From Nocardioides luteus (GTDB lineage: Bacteria; Actinomycetota; Actinomycetes; Propionibacteriales; Nocardioidaceae), in NCBI RefSeq assembly GCF_015752315.1, contig NZ_JADOVJ010000001.1:4394501-4458500 (forward strand): a DNA stretch of 64,000 nucleotides. Direction: 5' to 3'. Positions 8,807 through 16,604 of the stretch are shown here, piece by piece. Each line of letters opens with the position of its first letter. The stretch's first letter is position 1. A program made the position numbers and the translations under genes. The notes beneath the pieces are model-generated. The model did not search any database. It was not told the origin of the DNA and saw only the letters and a program-made list of their open reading frames with translations.

Positions 8807-9883
8807 ATGGTCCGCACCAACCGCTCCCCCCGCCTGATCGACGTCGCCCATGCGTCCGGCGTCTCGATCGCCACCGCCTCTCGTGCGCTCTCGGGAACCC
8901 CCGGAGTCAGCGACTCGGTCGCCGAGAAGGTCCGCCAGGCGGCACGCGAGCTCGGCTACGTCGCCAATCTCCACGCCCGTTCGCTCGCCAGCGGATCCAC
9001 CGCGACCATCGGGCTCGTCGTGCACGAGATCGGCGACCCCTACTTCTCCGAGATCGCCAGCGGCGTGCTCAGCCTCGCCGCCGAGCACGGCCGCACCGTC
9101 CAGATCTGCCACAGCGGCCGCGACCCCGAGGCCGAGGTCGAGCAGGTACGCAGCCTGGTGGCCAACCGGGTCGGCGCGATCCTGATCGCGGGGTCGGGCT
9201 TCGTGGACGCCTCGGTCGAGGCTCCGATGCGGCTCGAGGTGCAGCGCTACGCGGAGGCGGGCGGACGAGTCGCGGTCGTGGGCCGGCACCACCTCGGGGT
9301 CGACAGCGTGCTGCCGGACAACCGCCCCGGCGGCCGCGCCGTCGCCGAGCACATCCTCGGCCTGGGCCACCGGCGCATCGTGGTGGTCTCGGGATCGCTG
9401 GAGCTCACCACCGTCGCCGACCGTCTCGACGGGGTGCGCGACGCGCTCGCCGCGGCGGGGCTCGCTCCCGGTGACGTACCCGTCCTCGAGGGGCCGTTCA
9501 CCCGCGAGGGCGGGCGCGAGTGCATCCGCCGGATGCTCGCCGACCACCCGCGTACGACGGCCGTCATCGCCCTCAACGACGACATGGCCATCGGGTGTCT
9601 CTCCGAGCTGCGCAGCTCGGGGGTCTCGGTGCCCGGGCAGGTCTCGGTCAGCGGCTTCGACGATGTCGCCGTCGCCCAGGACCTCTCCCCCGGACTGACC
9701 ACCGTGCGCCTGCCGATGGCCGAGATGGGCGCGCGAGCGCTGACGCTTGCCCTGAAGGAGCCCGGCGCGCGCCCCCGCCGGCAGCGGGTACCCGCCGAGC
9801 TCGTGGTGCGCGACTCGACCGGCCCGGTGGGCTCCGTCGACGCCTCGGAGGAGAATGGGGGCCGAGCGAGAGGAGCCAGATGA
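8807..9883 (+). CDS. LacI-family transcriptional regulator
   Basis: A 358-residue regulator. Residues 7-28 carry the LacI helix-turn-helix and hinge start (RLIDVAHASGVSIATASRAL). The rest is the sugar-binding type I fold with GLVVHEIGDPYFSEIASGV, ALNDDMAIGCLSELR and VSVSGFDDVAVAQDLSPGLT. AAGGGG precedes the ATG. It is divergent from the Liv/PQQ operon with two matching operators between them, so it almost certainly represses that operon and probably itself. Its TGA overlaps the ATG of the arfB-like gene. Effector unknown; the family usually binds a sugar or a phosphorylated sugar. Confidence 0.9.
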   Translation: MVRTNRSPRLIDVAHASGVSIATASRALSGTPGVSDSVAEKVRQAARELGYVANLHARSLASGSTATIGLVVHEIGDPYFSEIASGVLSLAAEHGRTVQICHSGRDPEAEVEQVRSLVANRVGAILIAGSGFVDASVEAPMRLEVQRYAEAGGRVAVVGRHHLGVDSVLPDNRPGGRAVAEHILGLGHRRIVVVSGSLELTTVADRLDGVRDALAAAGLAPGDVPVLEGPFTREGGRECIRRMLADHPRTTAVIALNDDMAIGCLSELRSSGVSVPGQVSVSGFDDVAVAQDLSPGLTTVRLPMAEMGARALTLALKEPGARPRRQRVPAELVVRDSTGPVGSVDASEENGGRARGAR

Positions 9884-10305
9884 AGGACATGCAGGTGCCG
9901 CCGGGCCCTGGCCTGCCCGAGGGTCTGGTCATCCCCGACTCCGAGCTGGTCGAGCGCTTCTCCCGCTCACCCGGTCCCGGCGGGCAGTCGGTCAACACCA
10001 CCGACTCCCGCGTCGAGCTGTCCTGGGACCCGTCCGCGTCCGAGGCACTCGACGAGTCGCAGCGCGCCCGCATCCTCGCCCGCTCACCGGGCCCGATCAC
10101 CGTCGTCTCCCACGAACAGCGCTCCCAGCACCGCAACCGCGTCGCCGCCCGGGAACGTCTCGCCCTGCGCATCCGCGAGCTCCTCGCCCCGCCCCCTCCC
10201 GCCCGCCGCCCCACCAAGCCCACTCGCGGCTCCAAGGAGCGCCGCCTCGACGCCAAGCGCCAGCGCAGCCAGACCAAGCAGCTCCGCGGCCGCGTCCAGG
10301 ACTAG
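9880..10305 (+). CDS. arfB: Release-factor-like peptidyl-tRNA hydrolase (ArfB/YaeJ type)
   Basis: A 141-residue protein with the class I release factor catalytic motif GPGGQSVN (GGQ at residues 34-36) but no codon-recognition domain. The C-terminus is a basic tail (KPTRGSKERRLDAKRQRS), as in ArfB/ICT1, where the tail enters the empty mRNA channel of stalled ribosomes and the GGQ hydrolyses the peptidyl-tRNA. The ATG at 9880 overlaps the regulator's TGA, with GAGAGGAGC upstream. An IS481 element is inserted right after the TAG stop, which is part of the duplicated target, so the coding sequence is intact but its native terminator has been pushed 1.1 kb away. Confidence 0.9.
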   Translation: MKDMQVPPGPGLPEGLVIPDSELVERFSRSPGPGGQSVNTTDSRVELSWDPSASEALDESQRARILARSPGPITVVSHEQRSQHRNRVAARERLALRIRELLAPPPPARRPTKPTRGSKERRLDAKRQRSQTKQLRGRVQD

Positions 10306-10306
10306 C
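10301..10306. repeat. Target-site duplication, left copy
   Basis: ACTAGC flanks the left end of the IS and recurs at 11416-11421. It contains the TAG stop of the arfB-like gene. Confidence 0.8.
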
Positions 10307-11415
10307 TGTGATGTCCAGGGAGGTTGTATCGCCCGGCATCGGTGAGCCTGTCTGACAGGCGAAGGCCTCCGGTTGTGAAGTGGAGCTGTCTAGGAACCGC
10401 TTCACGAACCAGGAGGCCTTCGTGTCCCACGCTAACGCTGCTCTGACCCCACGCGCCCGTTTACGACTCGCTCGGCTCGTTGTCGATGACGGGTGGACCT
10501 ATGCTGCGGCGTCCAAGATGTTCATGGTCGCTCCACGAACCGCGAAGAAGTGGGCAGACCGCTACCGGTCCGAGGGGCCTGCGGGGATGACCGACCGCAG
10601 CTCACGGCCACACTCGAGTCCGACCAAGACAGCGCCTGTGGTCGTCCGGCGAATCGTGCGGCTGCGATGGCGCCACCGGCTTGGCCCGGTCCAGATCGCC
10701 GGCCGGCTCGGGATGCAGGCCTCGACGGTGCACGCGGTTCTGGTGCGGTGTCGGATCAGCCGGCTCTCCCACATCGACCGCGTCACCGGTGAGCCGATCC
10801 GCCGTTACGAACACCCGCACCCAGGCTCGCTGATCCACGTCGACGTCACCAAGTTCGGCAACATTCCTGATGGTGGCGGCCACCGCTTCATCGGACGCCA
10901 GCAGAGCAAGGCCAACGCCCAATCCACGGCCCGCCGCACTGGAGAGCGCGGTCACGACTACCGTCCCCGGATCGGGACCGCTTTCGTGCACACCGTCATC
11001 GATGACCACTCCCGGATGGCCTACGCCGAAATCTGCACCGATGAGAAGGCCGCCACCGCCATCGCAGTGTTGCAACGAGCCGTGGCCTGGTTCGCCGACC
11101 ATGGCGTCAACGTGGAACGAGTCCTGTCCGACAACGGCTCGGCCTACCGGTCCTACGCCTGGCGCAACGCCTGCACCGAACTCGGCATCAAGCACAAACG
11201 CACCCGGCCTTACCGACCCCAGACCAACGGAAAGATCGAACGCTTCCACCGCACCCTGGCCGACGGCTGGGCCTACGCCCGCCTGTACGAGTCAACCGAG
11301 CAACGCAACACCGCGCTACCCGGCTGGCTCCACTTCTACAATCATCACCGCGCCCACTCCGCCATTGGAGGCCAACCACCGATCACCCAGCTGACCAACC
11401 TCCCTGGACATCACA
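10307..11415 (+). mobile_element. IS481-family insertion sequence, complete, 1,109 bp
   Basis: The element is bounded by perfect 20-bp inverted repeats starting TGTGATGTCC (10307-10326 and 11396-11415, the latter reading ...GGACATCACA) and by a 6-bp target duplication ACTAGC. It carries one transposase gene with an intact DDE triad, so it looks recent and potentially active. Size, single gene and TG...CA ends fit IS481. Confidence 0.92.
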
Positions 11416-11420
11416 ACTAG
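10422..11420 (+). CDS. IS481-family transposase
   Basis: A 332-residue transposase from the GTG at 10422, chosen because AGGAGG lies 5 nt upstream and the product then starts with the family-typical SHANAALTPRARLRLARLV. The N-terminal helix-turn-helix (about 20-110) is followed by an RNase H-like core with Asp141 (IHVDVTKF), Asp237 (LSDNGSAY) and Glu273 (NGKIERFHRTL), giving the DD(35)E spacing. The intact frame suggests function. Its TAG stop (11418-11420) lies outside the inverted repeat, within the duplicated target, so termination depends on the insertion site. Confidence 0.93.
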   Translation: MSHANAALTPRARLRLARLVVDDGWTYAAASKMFMVAPRTAKKWADRYRSEGPAGMTDRSSRPHSSPTKTAPVVVRRIVRLRWRHRLGPVQIAGRLGMQASTVHAVLVRCRISRLSHIDRVTGEPIRRYEHPHPGSLIHVDVTKFGNIPDGGGHRFIGRQQSKANAQSTARRTGERGHDYRPRIGTAFVHTVIDDHSRMAYAEICTDEKAATAIAVLQRAVAWFADHGVNVERVLSDNGSAYRSYAWRNACTELGIKHKRTRPYRPQTNGKIERFHRTLADGWAYARLYESTEQRNTALPGWLHFYNHHRAHSAIGGQPPITQLTNLPGHHN

Positions 11421-11421
11421 C
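11416..11421. repeat. Target-site duplication, right copy
   Basis: ACTAGC, identical to 10301-10306; it supplies the transposase stop codon. Confidence 0.8.
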
Positions 11422-11564
11422 CGAGGCGTCAGGCCGGTCGGCCGAGGCGTCAGGCCGGTCGGCCGAGGCGTCAGGCCGGTCGGCCGAGGCGTCACGTACG
11501 TCGGCCGACATGTCACCCGGAGACGTCTCGGTTCGCGGGCGTGACGCTTCGGCCGACGTACGTG
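11421..11564. repeat. Tandem 21-bp units plus inverted copy (convergent junction)
   Basis: Three identical 21-bp units (11421-11483, beginning CCGAGGCGTCAGGCC and ending GGTCGG) are followed by a fourth variant unit (11484-11504, core GTCACGTACGTCGG) and a degenerate fifth. A 24-nt arm at 11494-11517 pairs with an inverted arm at 11541-11564 with about three mismatches. The region lies between plus-strand arfB/IS and the minus-strand acetyltransferase, so it probably acts as the bidirectional terminator. The variant unit recurs at 23622-23642. Confidence 0.7.
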
Positions 11565-11575
11565 CCTTCTCGGCG

Positions 11576-13168
11576 TCAGGCAGGCTCGGGGTCGGTCGCG
11601 AGCCGGGCGTGGGTCTCGGTGTCGTAGCGGACACCGTCGTAGAGCAGCTTCTGGCGTTCGCGACCCTCGACGACGAAGCCGGCGGCGGTGGCGACGCGGC
11701 ACGAGCCGGGGTTGTCGACCCGATGGCCGGTCTCGAGGCGGAAGAGGTCGAGCTCGTCGAAGCAGTACCTCGCCAGGAGCTTCAGTCCGGTGCTGCCGAC
11801 ACCTCGGCCGCGGTGCTTCTCGAGGGTCCAGTAGGAGATCCAGCCGATGCTGTGGACGCGCAGCTGGGTGGTGACCCGCATCTGCCCCAGGATCTCGGCG
11901 CCGTCGACGACCGCGAAGGTGTACGCCCTGTCCGCCGCCGCCTCCTCGGCCCACCCGGCGATCAGCCGCTCGGCGTCCTCGACGGTGGCCACGTCCGCCG
12001 GCCGCTCGGTCCGCATCCCCGCCCCGTCGTACGCAGCGAGCAACACTTCGGCGTCCGCCTCTTCCCACTCGCGGAGCCGGAGCCCGTCGTCAGCCATGCC
12101 GGCGACGATAGCGCCGGCACGTGCACGATCGGTGCAGTCAGGACCGACACCTGAGTGCACCGATCGGGCACATGCTCGATCTGTGCATGGGCGACGATCG
12201 CCCGAGTGCATGGATCGTGCACGTCGCCGAATCACTGGAAAGTGGGGGCGCCAGGCGTCCGACAGCTGCTTCGGCACGCCCGGTTCGCCTCGCTCCAGCA
12301 GCACGCGGTGAATCTTCTCGAGCGTCAGGTCGGGTCGGCGATAGATGCCCTTCGCAACGACGGTGAGGATGCGCCAACCGTCGTCGTCGGCCTCCTCGCG
12401 TCGTTCGAGGTCGCGCTCCCACTGGTCGGTGGGGTGCTGCTTTCCGTCGTACTCGATCGCGGTCTTCGAGGCCGCATAGACCAGATCGTGCTCGCGCTTG
12501 AGCATGCCGTCCCCGGTGCCGACGAGCGCATTGATGCGCGGTTCCGGCAGACCGCCGAGCACGATCAGCATGCGCACCCGGGTCTCCATCGGCGAGCGAA
12601 CGTTCTCGCGTACGTAGCGCGCCGCCGTCGCCGCCGGGCGCGAACCCGGCAGCGTCCCGGAAGCCGCGAAGTCGGCCAAAGTCGTCGGAGTCACACGCCC
12701 GTGGTGGCGTACGAGATGGTCGCCGGCGACGACGAGGTCGACCAGGCTCACCTGGCTGGCGAGTTCGGTGAAGAGCTGGTCGGGCGAGGAGACGCCGATG
12801 CCATCGACGACCACCGCTCGCGGCTCTCTCATCACGTGGCAGACGATGCCCGGATGTGTACGCCGGTGGGCCGCGGCCGTCACCGTCACGTGCTCGTCGG
12901 GCAACGTCGGGATCGGCACGTCATAGACCCGAGCGGCGGACGCGTGACTGGCGAACCCGCGGCCCTGGAACGGTACGAGCGCAGCTTGGACCCGCTGCAG
13001 TGGCGTCGCTGGGGCGTCGGCGGCGACGTACACGCCGCTGAAGAGACGCGTGAAACGCGGTCCGCGCAACGTGCTCGGTTTGAGCTTCGCCTTGGCGGCA
13101 TCGGCGCGCGAGAAAGGTCGCGAGAGGTCCAGGACGAAGTCTTCATCCGGATCAGATGTGTCCCCCAT
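11576..13168 (-). CDS. AbiEi/DUF559-like protein in frame with GNAT acetyltransferase (apparent fusion)
   Basis: A 530-residue open frame made of two usually separate proteins. Residues 1-310 resemble AbiEi-type antitoxin/DUF559 proteins: an N-terminal winged-helix-like region (SRADAAKAKLKPSTLRGPRF) and a C-terminal Vsr/PD-(D/E)XK-like core with AIEYDGKQH and RILTVVAKGIYRRPD. Residues 358-530 are a GNAT domain (EKHRGRGVGSTGLKLLARY, DNPGSCRVATAAGF). About 317-357 is a low-complexity linker with a doubled peptide, HSG..PCTDRA, encoded by intergenic-type repeats (12119-12223). The GNAT could be translated alone from the ATG at 12097 (173 residues), though no clear ribosome site is seen. Either a repeat insertion erased the stop and start between two genes, or the frame is open by chance. 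Function of the first half unknown. Confidence 0.6.
   Translation of the reverse strand: MGDTSDPDEDFVLDLSRPFSRADAAKAKLKPSTLRGPRFTRLFSGVYVAADAPATPLQRVQAALVPFQGRGFASHASAARVYDVPIPTLPDEHVTVTAAAHRRTHPGIVCHVMREPRAVVVDGIGVSSPDQLFTELASQVSLVDLVVAGDHLVRHHGRVTPTTLADFAASGTLPGSRPAATAARYVRENVRSPMETRVRMLIVLGGLPEPRINALVGTGDGMLKREHDLVYAASKTAIEYDGKQHPTDQWERDLERREEADDDGWRILTVVAKGIYRRPDLTLEKIHRVLLERGEPGVPKQLSDAWRPHFPVIRRRARSMHSGDRRPCTDRACARSVHSGVGPDCTDRARAGAIVAGMADDGLRLREWEEADAEVLLAAYDGAGMRTERPADVATVEDAERLIAGWAEEAAADRAYTFAVVDGAEILGQMRVTTQLRVHSIGWISYWTLEKHRGRGVGSTGLKLLARYCFDELDLFRLETGHRVDNPGSCRVATAAGFVVEGRERQKLLYDGVRYDTETHARLATDPEPA
12119..12223. repeat. Cluster of GATC-centred TGCAC palindromic repeats, copy set 1
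   Basis: Four copies in both orientations of a roughly 19-bp unit with consensus AGTGCACCGATCGTGCAC: at 12121-12136, 12153-12171, 12172-12190 and 12204-12223. It lies within the linker of the fused frame, or between the two genes if they are translated separately. Confidence 0.7.
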
Positions 13169-13188
13169 GAAGGCATCATCTGTCGGCC

Positions 13189-13290
13189 GTGCACGATCTG
13201 TGCACCTTTGAGCAGATCAGCGATGCATGGATCGCGCACATGAATGATCGGTGCACTGAGCCAAGCAGGCGCAGTGCACCGATCGGTCAG
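13189..13290. repeat. Cluster of GATC-centred TGCAC palindromic repeats, copy set 2
   Basis: Four more copies of the same unit: GTGCACGATCTGTGCAC at 13190-13206, then 13222-13242, 13244-13260 and 13272-13290. The set fills the 122-bp gap upstream of the AbiEi/DUF559-like gene and abuts the stop codon of the acyl-CoA dehydrogenase gene. As AbiEi-type proteins bind inverted repeats in their own promoters, these could be operators; the matching set downstream argues for a dispersed repeat instead. Confidence 0.7.
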
Positions 13291-14463
13291 TCACAGGGCC
13301 GACTGGATGCCGGCGAGGAGCTGGCGAGCCATCACGATCCGCTGGACCTGGTTGGTGCCCTCATAGATCTGGGTGATCTTGGCATCACGCATCATCCGCT
13401 CCACCGGATAGTCACGGGTGAACCCATACCCACCCAGCAGCTGGACCGCATCGGTGGTCACCTGCATCGCCACATCCGAGGCGAACGCCTTCGCCGCCGC
13501 ACCGAAGAACGTCAGATCCTTGTCACCCCGCTCGGAACGACCCGCCGCCGCATAGGTCAGCTGGCGAGCGGCCTCGATCTTCATCCCCATGTCCGCGACC
13601 ATGAACTCCACACCCTGGAACTCCGCGATCGGCTTACCGAACTGCTTGCGCTCCTTGATGTAACCCAACGCATAGTCCAACGCACCCTGCGCGACACCGA
13701 CGGCCTGGGCCGCGATGGTGATCCGGGTGTGGTCCAGGGTCTGCATGGCGTACGTGAAGCCGAGACCCTCCTCGCCGATGAGCCGGTCGGCGGGGATGCG
13801 CACGTTGTCGAAGTACACCTCACGGGTCGGGGACCCCTTGATCCCCAGCTTCTTCTCCGGGGCACCGAAGGAAACCCCCTCATCGGACTTCTCCACCACG
13901 AACGCGGAGATGCCCTTGGAGCGCTTCTCCGGGTCGGTCACGGCCAGCACCGTGTAGTACTCCGAGACACCCGCGTTGGTGATCCACCGCTTCACGCCGT
14001 TGAGCACCCAGAAGTCCCCATCACGCACCGCCCGGGTCTTCTGGTTCGCCGCGTCCGAACCCGCATCCGGCTCGGAGAGGCAGTAGGAGAAGTTGCCCTG
14101 CCCCGCGGCCAGCGCACCCAGATACTTCTTCTTCAGCTCCTCCGACCCACCGATCTGCACCGGCAGCGAGCCGAGCTTGTTCACCGCGGGGATGAGCGAG
14201 GCCGACACATCCGCACGGGCGATCTCCTCGATCACCAGCACCGTCGCGAGCGCGTCGGCACCCACACCCCCGTACGCCTCGGGCACATGCGGCGCGAAGA
14301 ACTCGGTCTCGACCAACGCATCGTGCGCCTCCTGCGGATAACGAGCCTCCTCATCGACCGCAGCCGCGGCCGGCGCGATCTTCGCATCACAGATCTCACG
14401 GATGGCCTTGCGGATCTCCTGGTGCTCCTCGGAGAGGGCGAACAACGGGTACTCGGCACTCAT
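13291..14463 (-). CDS. Acyl-CoA dehydrogenase
   Basis: A 390-residue FAD enzyme that introduces the alpha-beta double bond into an acyl-CoA. The ATG at 14463 (MSAEYPLFALSEEH) gives the family's usual length; the frame extends upstream without support. Motifs: SYCLSEPDAGSDAA (FAD/substrate loop), WITNAGVSEYYTV, the flavin-binding LLGGYGFTRDYPVERMMRDAK and the catalytic Glu368 in QIYEGTNQVQR. Size and sequence style fit short/branched-chain enzymes, but chain-length specificity cannot be read. It stands alone, without electron-transfer flavoprotein or thiolase genes nearby. Confidence 0.92.
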   Translation of the reverse strand: MSAEYPLFALSEEHQEIRKAIREICDAKIAPAAAAVDEEARYPQEAHDALVETEFFAPHVPEAYGGVGADALATVLVIEEIARADVSASLIPAVNKLGSLPVQIGGSEELKKKYLGALAAGQGNFSYCLSEPDAGSDAANQKTRAVRDGDFWVLNGVKRWITNAGVSEYYTVLAVTDPEKRSKGISAFVVEKSDEGVSFGAPEKKLGIKGSPTREVYFDNVRIPADRLIGEEGLGFTYAMQTLDHTRITIAAQAVGVAQGALDYALGYIKERKQFGKPIAEFQGVEFMVADMGMKIEAARQLTYAAAGRSERGDKDLTFFGAAAKAFASDVAMQVTTDAVQLLGGYGFTRDYPVERMMRDAKITQIYEGTNQVQRIVMARQLLAGIQSAL

Positions 14464-14548
14464 GTCTCGGAGTCTATGCCTGTTTGCTACTCGCCAGTAC
14501 GTTGGCGGGTCACGGAATCCCCGAAGCGGGGTTGTTGTTGTGCTCCAC

Positions 14549-15001
14549 ATGACCGCCGCATGGCTCGACCAGGACACCATCGACACGCTCCTCGACGACT
14601 CCGAGACCTGGGCCGTGGTCGGCCTCTCGGGTGACCCGTGGCGTACGGCCTACTCGATCGCCCAGGAGCTCCAGCAGCACGGCAAGCGGATCATCCCGAT
14701 CCATCCGGGCGCTGCCGCCGAGGGCAAGGAGGTGCTCGGCGAGAAGGTCTACGCGACCCTGGCCGAGGCTGCCGCCGCGGTCGGGAAGATCGACGTCGTC
14801 GACGTCTTCCGTCGCTCCGAGGCCGCCGGCCAGTTCGCCGACGAGGCCGTGGCGATCGGCGCGGGTGGCGTCTGGTTCCAGATGGGCGTGATCGACAAGT
14901 CGGCCTTCGAGCGCACCACCGCAGCCGGCGTACCGATGGTGATGGACACCTGCCCCAGCAAGGTCTGGTTCGAGCGCGGCAGGGCCGGCGCGCGGAGGTA
15001 G
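14549..15001 (+). CDS. CoA-binding domain protein (YccU-like)
   Basis: A 150-residue single Rossmann-fold protein. The ATG at 14549 gives MTAAWLDQDTIDTLL; upstream codons overlap the divergent dehydrogenase. AVVGLSGDPWRTAYSIAQELQQHGKRIIPIHPG is the CoA-binding motif split here as VVGLSGDPWR and KRIIPIHPG. The middle carries GKIDVVDVFRRSE and the end VMDTCPSKVWFERG, with the conserved Cys. These proteins are homologous to the CoA-binding part of succinyl-CoA synthetase alpha, without a ligase partner; their role is not established. It ends 2 nt before the convergent Lrp-type gene. Confidence 0.85.
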   Translation: MTAAWLDQDTIDTLLDDSETWAVVGLSGDPWRTAYSIAQELQQHGKRIIPIHPGAAAEGKEVLGEKVYATLAEAAAAVGKIDVVDVFRRSEAAGQFADEAVAIGAGGVWFQMGVIDKSAFERTTAAGVPMVMDTCPSKVWFERGRAGARR

Positions 15002-15003
15002 GG

Positions 15004-15453
15004 CTACGGCTCGAACGTCATCGTGCGCAGGTGCTCGTAGATCACCGAGGTCTCGACGTCGGCGATCTCGGCACGCGAGGTGAGCCGGTCGATCACGAAG
15101 GCGTAGAGCGCGTCGTTGTCGGGGACCGCGACGTGGACGATGAAGTCCATCCGGCCGGAGGTGACGAACACCCCGACCGCCTCCGGGAGTGCCCCGACCC
15201 AGTCGCGGAAGGACTCGATGTTGGCCCGCGACGGCGGCCGGATGCGTACGGCGACGAGCGCCTGCACGCCGCGGTCGATCTGACGGAGGTCGAGATCGAG
15301 GTAGGCGCCGCGGATGAGCCCGCGGCGCTGCATCGCTCGCGCCCGGTCGTGCACGGTGGTCGCGGAGACGCCGACTTCCGCGGCGATGTCCCGGAGGCTC
15401 CGCCGTGCATCCATCGTCCAGGCGGCCAGAATCTGACGGTCGACTTCGTCCAT
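15004..15453 (-). CDS. Lrp/AsnC-family transcriptional regulator
   Basis: A 149-residue regulator from the ATG at 15453 (MDEVDRQILAAWTMDARR); a start 10 codons earlier is possible. The N-terminal helix-turn-helix is SLRDIAAEVGVSATTVHDRARAM, and the C-terminal RAM domain (about 65-145) should bind a small ligand and drive oligomerisation (VAVRIRPPSRANIESF, VGVFVTSGRMDFIVHVAV). It is divergent from the DUF2000 gene across 110 bp with repeated TGACATT/ TGTCA words, so it most likely controls that gene and itself. Confidence 0.9.
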   Translation of the reverse strand: MDEVDRQILAAWTMDARRSLRDIAAEVGVSATTVHDRARAMQRRGLIRGAYLDLDLRQIDRGVQALVAVRIRPPSRANIESFRDWVGALPEAVGVFVTSGRMDFIVHVAVPDNDALYAFVIDRLTSRAEIADVETSVIYEHLRTMTFEP

Positions 15454-15563
15454 GCCCGCCAATCTAACCGATTCTCCTGACATTGACCGGACTGATTGCG
15501 ATCTGTCCTGACATTCTCAAGACTTGTCAGCGAATCAGTTGGCGAATGACAGGAGTCAGAGCG

Positions 15564-16046
15564 ATGAGCACAGGTGTCGAGGCCGCGACGATCGGGTTCG
15601 CCCCGGACGAGATCGACCAGTCCGCGAGCACGCGCGAGGTGCCCTTCAAGTGGGTGGTCGTCGTCGACCAGGCCCTCCCCGCCGGACGCGCAGTGAACGC
15701 GGCCGTCTGTGTCGCGGGCGCGACCACGCAGCGTACGGCCGGGCTCCTCGGCGAGGACGCGATCGACGCCGACGACTCGACCCATCCGGGCCTGCCGTGG
15801 ATCGGCTGCACGGTGCTGGGTGCCCCGGCGCAGCGGCTGACCGACCTGCGTCGTCAGGCGGTCGCCCAGCCCGGGGTCGCGGTCATCGACATGCCCACCC
15901 AGGCGCAGCACACCCGGGTCTACGACGACTATCTGTTCGCCGTCGGCAGCAGCCGCGGCGCCGACCTCTCCTACTGCGCGGTCAGCCTCTTCGGCCCCCG
16001 CCGCATCATCGACAAGCTCGTGAAGGGCCTCTCGCTCCTGCCCTGA
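15564..16046 (+). CDS. DUF2000 family protein
   Basis: A 160-residue protein of the DUF2000 family, related to the peptidyl-tRNA hydrolase 2 fold. The ATG at 15564 is preceded by CAGGAG. Conserved-looking segments are KWVVVVDQALPAGRAVNAAVCV, here seen as KWVVVVDQ and GRAVNAAV, the LPWIGCTVLGAP strand and the C-terminal SLFGPRRIIDKLVKGLSLL. The biochemical role of the family is unknown. Divergent pairing with an Lrp-type regulator is a context seen often for this family and suggests a link to amino-acid metabolism or export; that is inference. It converges on purE with a 2-nt gap. Confidence 0.75.
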   Translation: MSTGVEAATIGFAPDEIDQSASTREVPFKWVVVVDQALPAGRAVNAAVCVAGATTQRTAGLLGEDAIDADDSTHPGLPWIGCTVLGAPAQRLTDLRRQAVAQPGVAVIDMPTQAQHTRVYDDYLFAVGSSRGADLSYCAVSLFGPRRIIDKLVKGLSLLP

Positions 16047-16048
16047 GA

Positions 16049-16543
16049 TCAGGAGGTGGCGCGGCGTACGACCTCGCCCTTCTCGCGGGCGAGCTCGGCG
16101 AGGGACTTCTCGTACGCCACCAGCTTCTGCTGCAGCTCGGGGTCCGCGACGCCGAGGATGCGGGCGGCGAGGATGCCCGCGTTCTTGGCGTTGCCGATGG
16201 CCACCGTGGCCACCGGGATGCCGCCGGGCATCTGGACGATCGACATCAGCGAGTCCATGCCGTCGAGGTACTTCAGCGGCACCGGGACGCCGATGACGGG
16301 CAGCGGCGTGACGGAGGCGAGCATCCCGGGCAGCGCGGCAGCACCGCCCGCGCCGGCGATGATCACCGACAGCCCGCGGCCGGCCGCCTCGCGGCCGTAG
16401 TCGAGCATCTCCTGCGGCATCCGGTGGGCCGACTTCACATCGGCCTCCCACTCGATCCCGAACTCGTCGAGGAGGTCGGCCGCGGCCTTCATCGTCGGCC
16501 AGTCGGAGTCGGATCCCATCACGATGCCTACGCGCGCACTCAT
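16049..16543 (-). CDS. purE: N5-carboxyaminoimidazole ribonucleotide mutase PurE
   Basis: A 164-residue class I PurE that converts N5-CAIR to CAIR in de novo purine synthesis, downstream of PurK. Motifs: [16 protein letters not shown] (phosphate/CO2 loop), [13 protein letters not shown] with the catalytic His, and [24 protein letters not shown], seen here as [12 protein letters not shown] and LPVIGVP. The partner purK lies on the same strand about 7 kb away (23695-24852), whereas the two are usually adjacent in related bacteria. Confidence 0.95.
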   Translation of the reverse strand: MSARVGIVMGSDSDWPTMKAAADLLDEFGIEWEADVKSAHRMPQEMLDYGREAAGRGLSVIIAGAGGAAALPGMLASVTPLPVIGVPVPLKYLDGMDSLMSIVQMPGGIPVATVAIGNAKNAGILAARILGVADPELQQKLVAYEKSLAELAREKGEVVRRATS

Positions 16544-16604
16544 GGGCCAAGGCTAGGCCGACGAGCATGTATACGCGTGAACCGGGCCGCCCAAGGAGGC
16601 CGTC

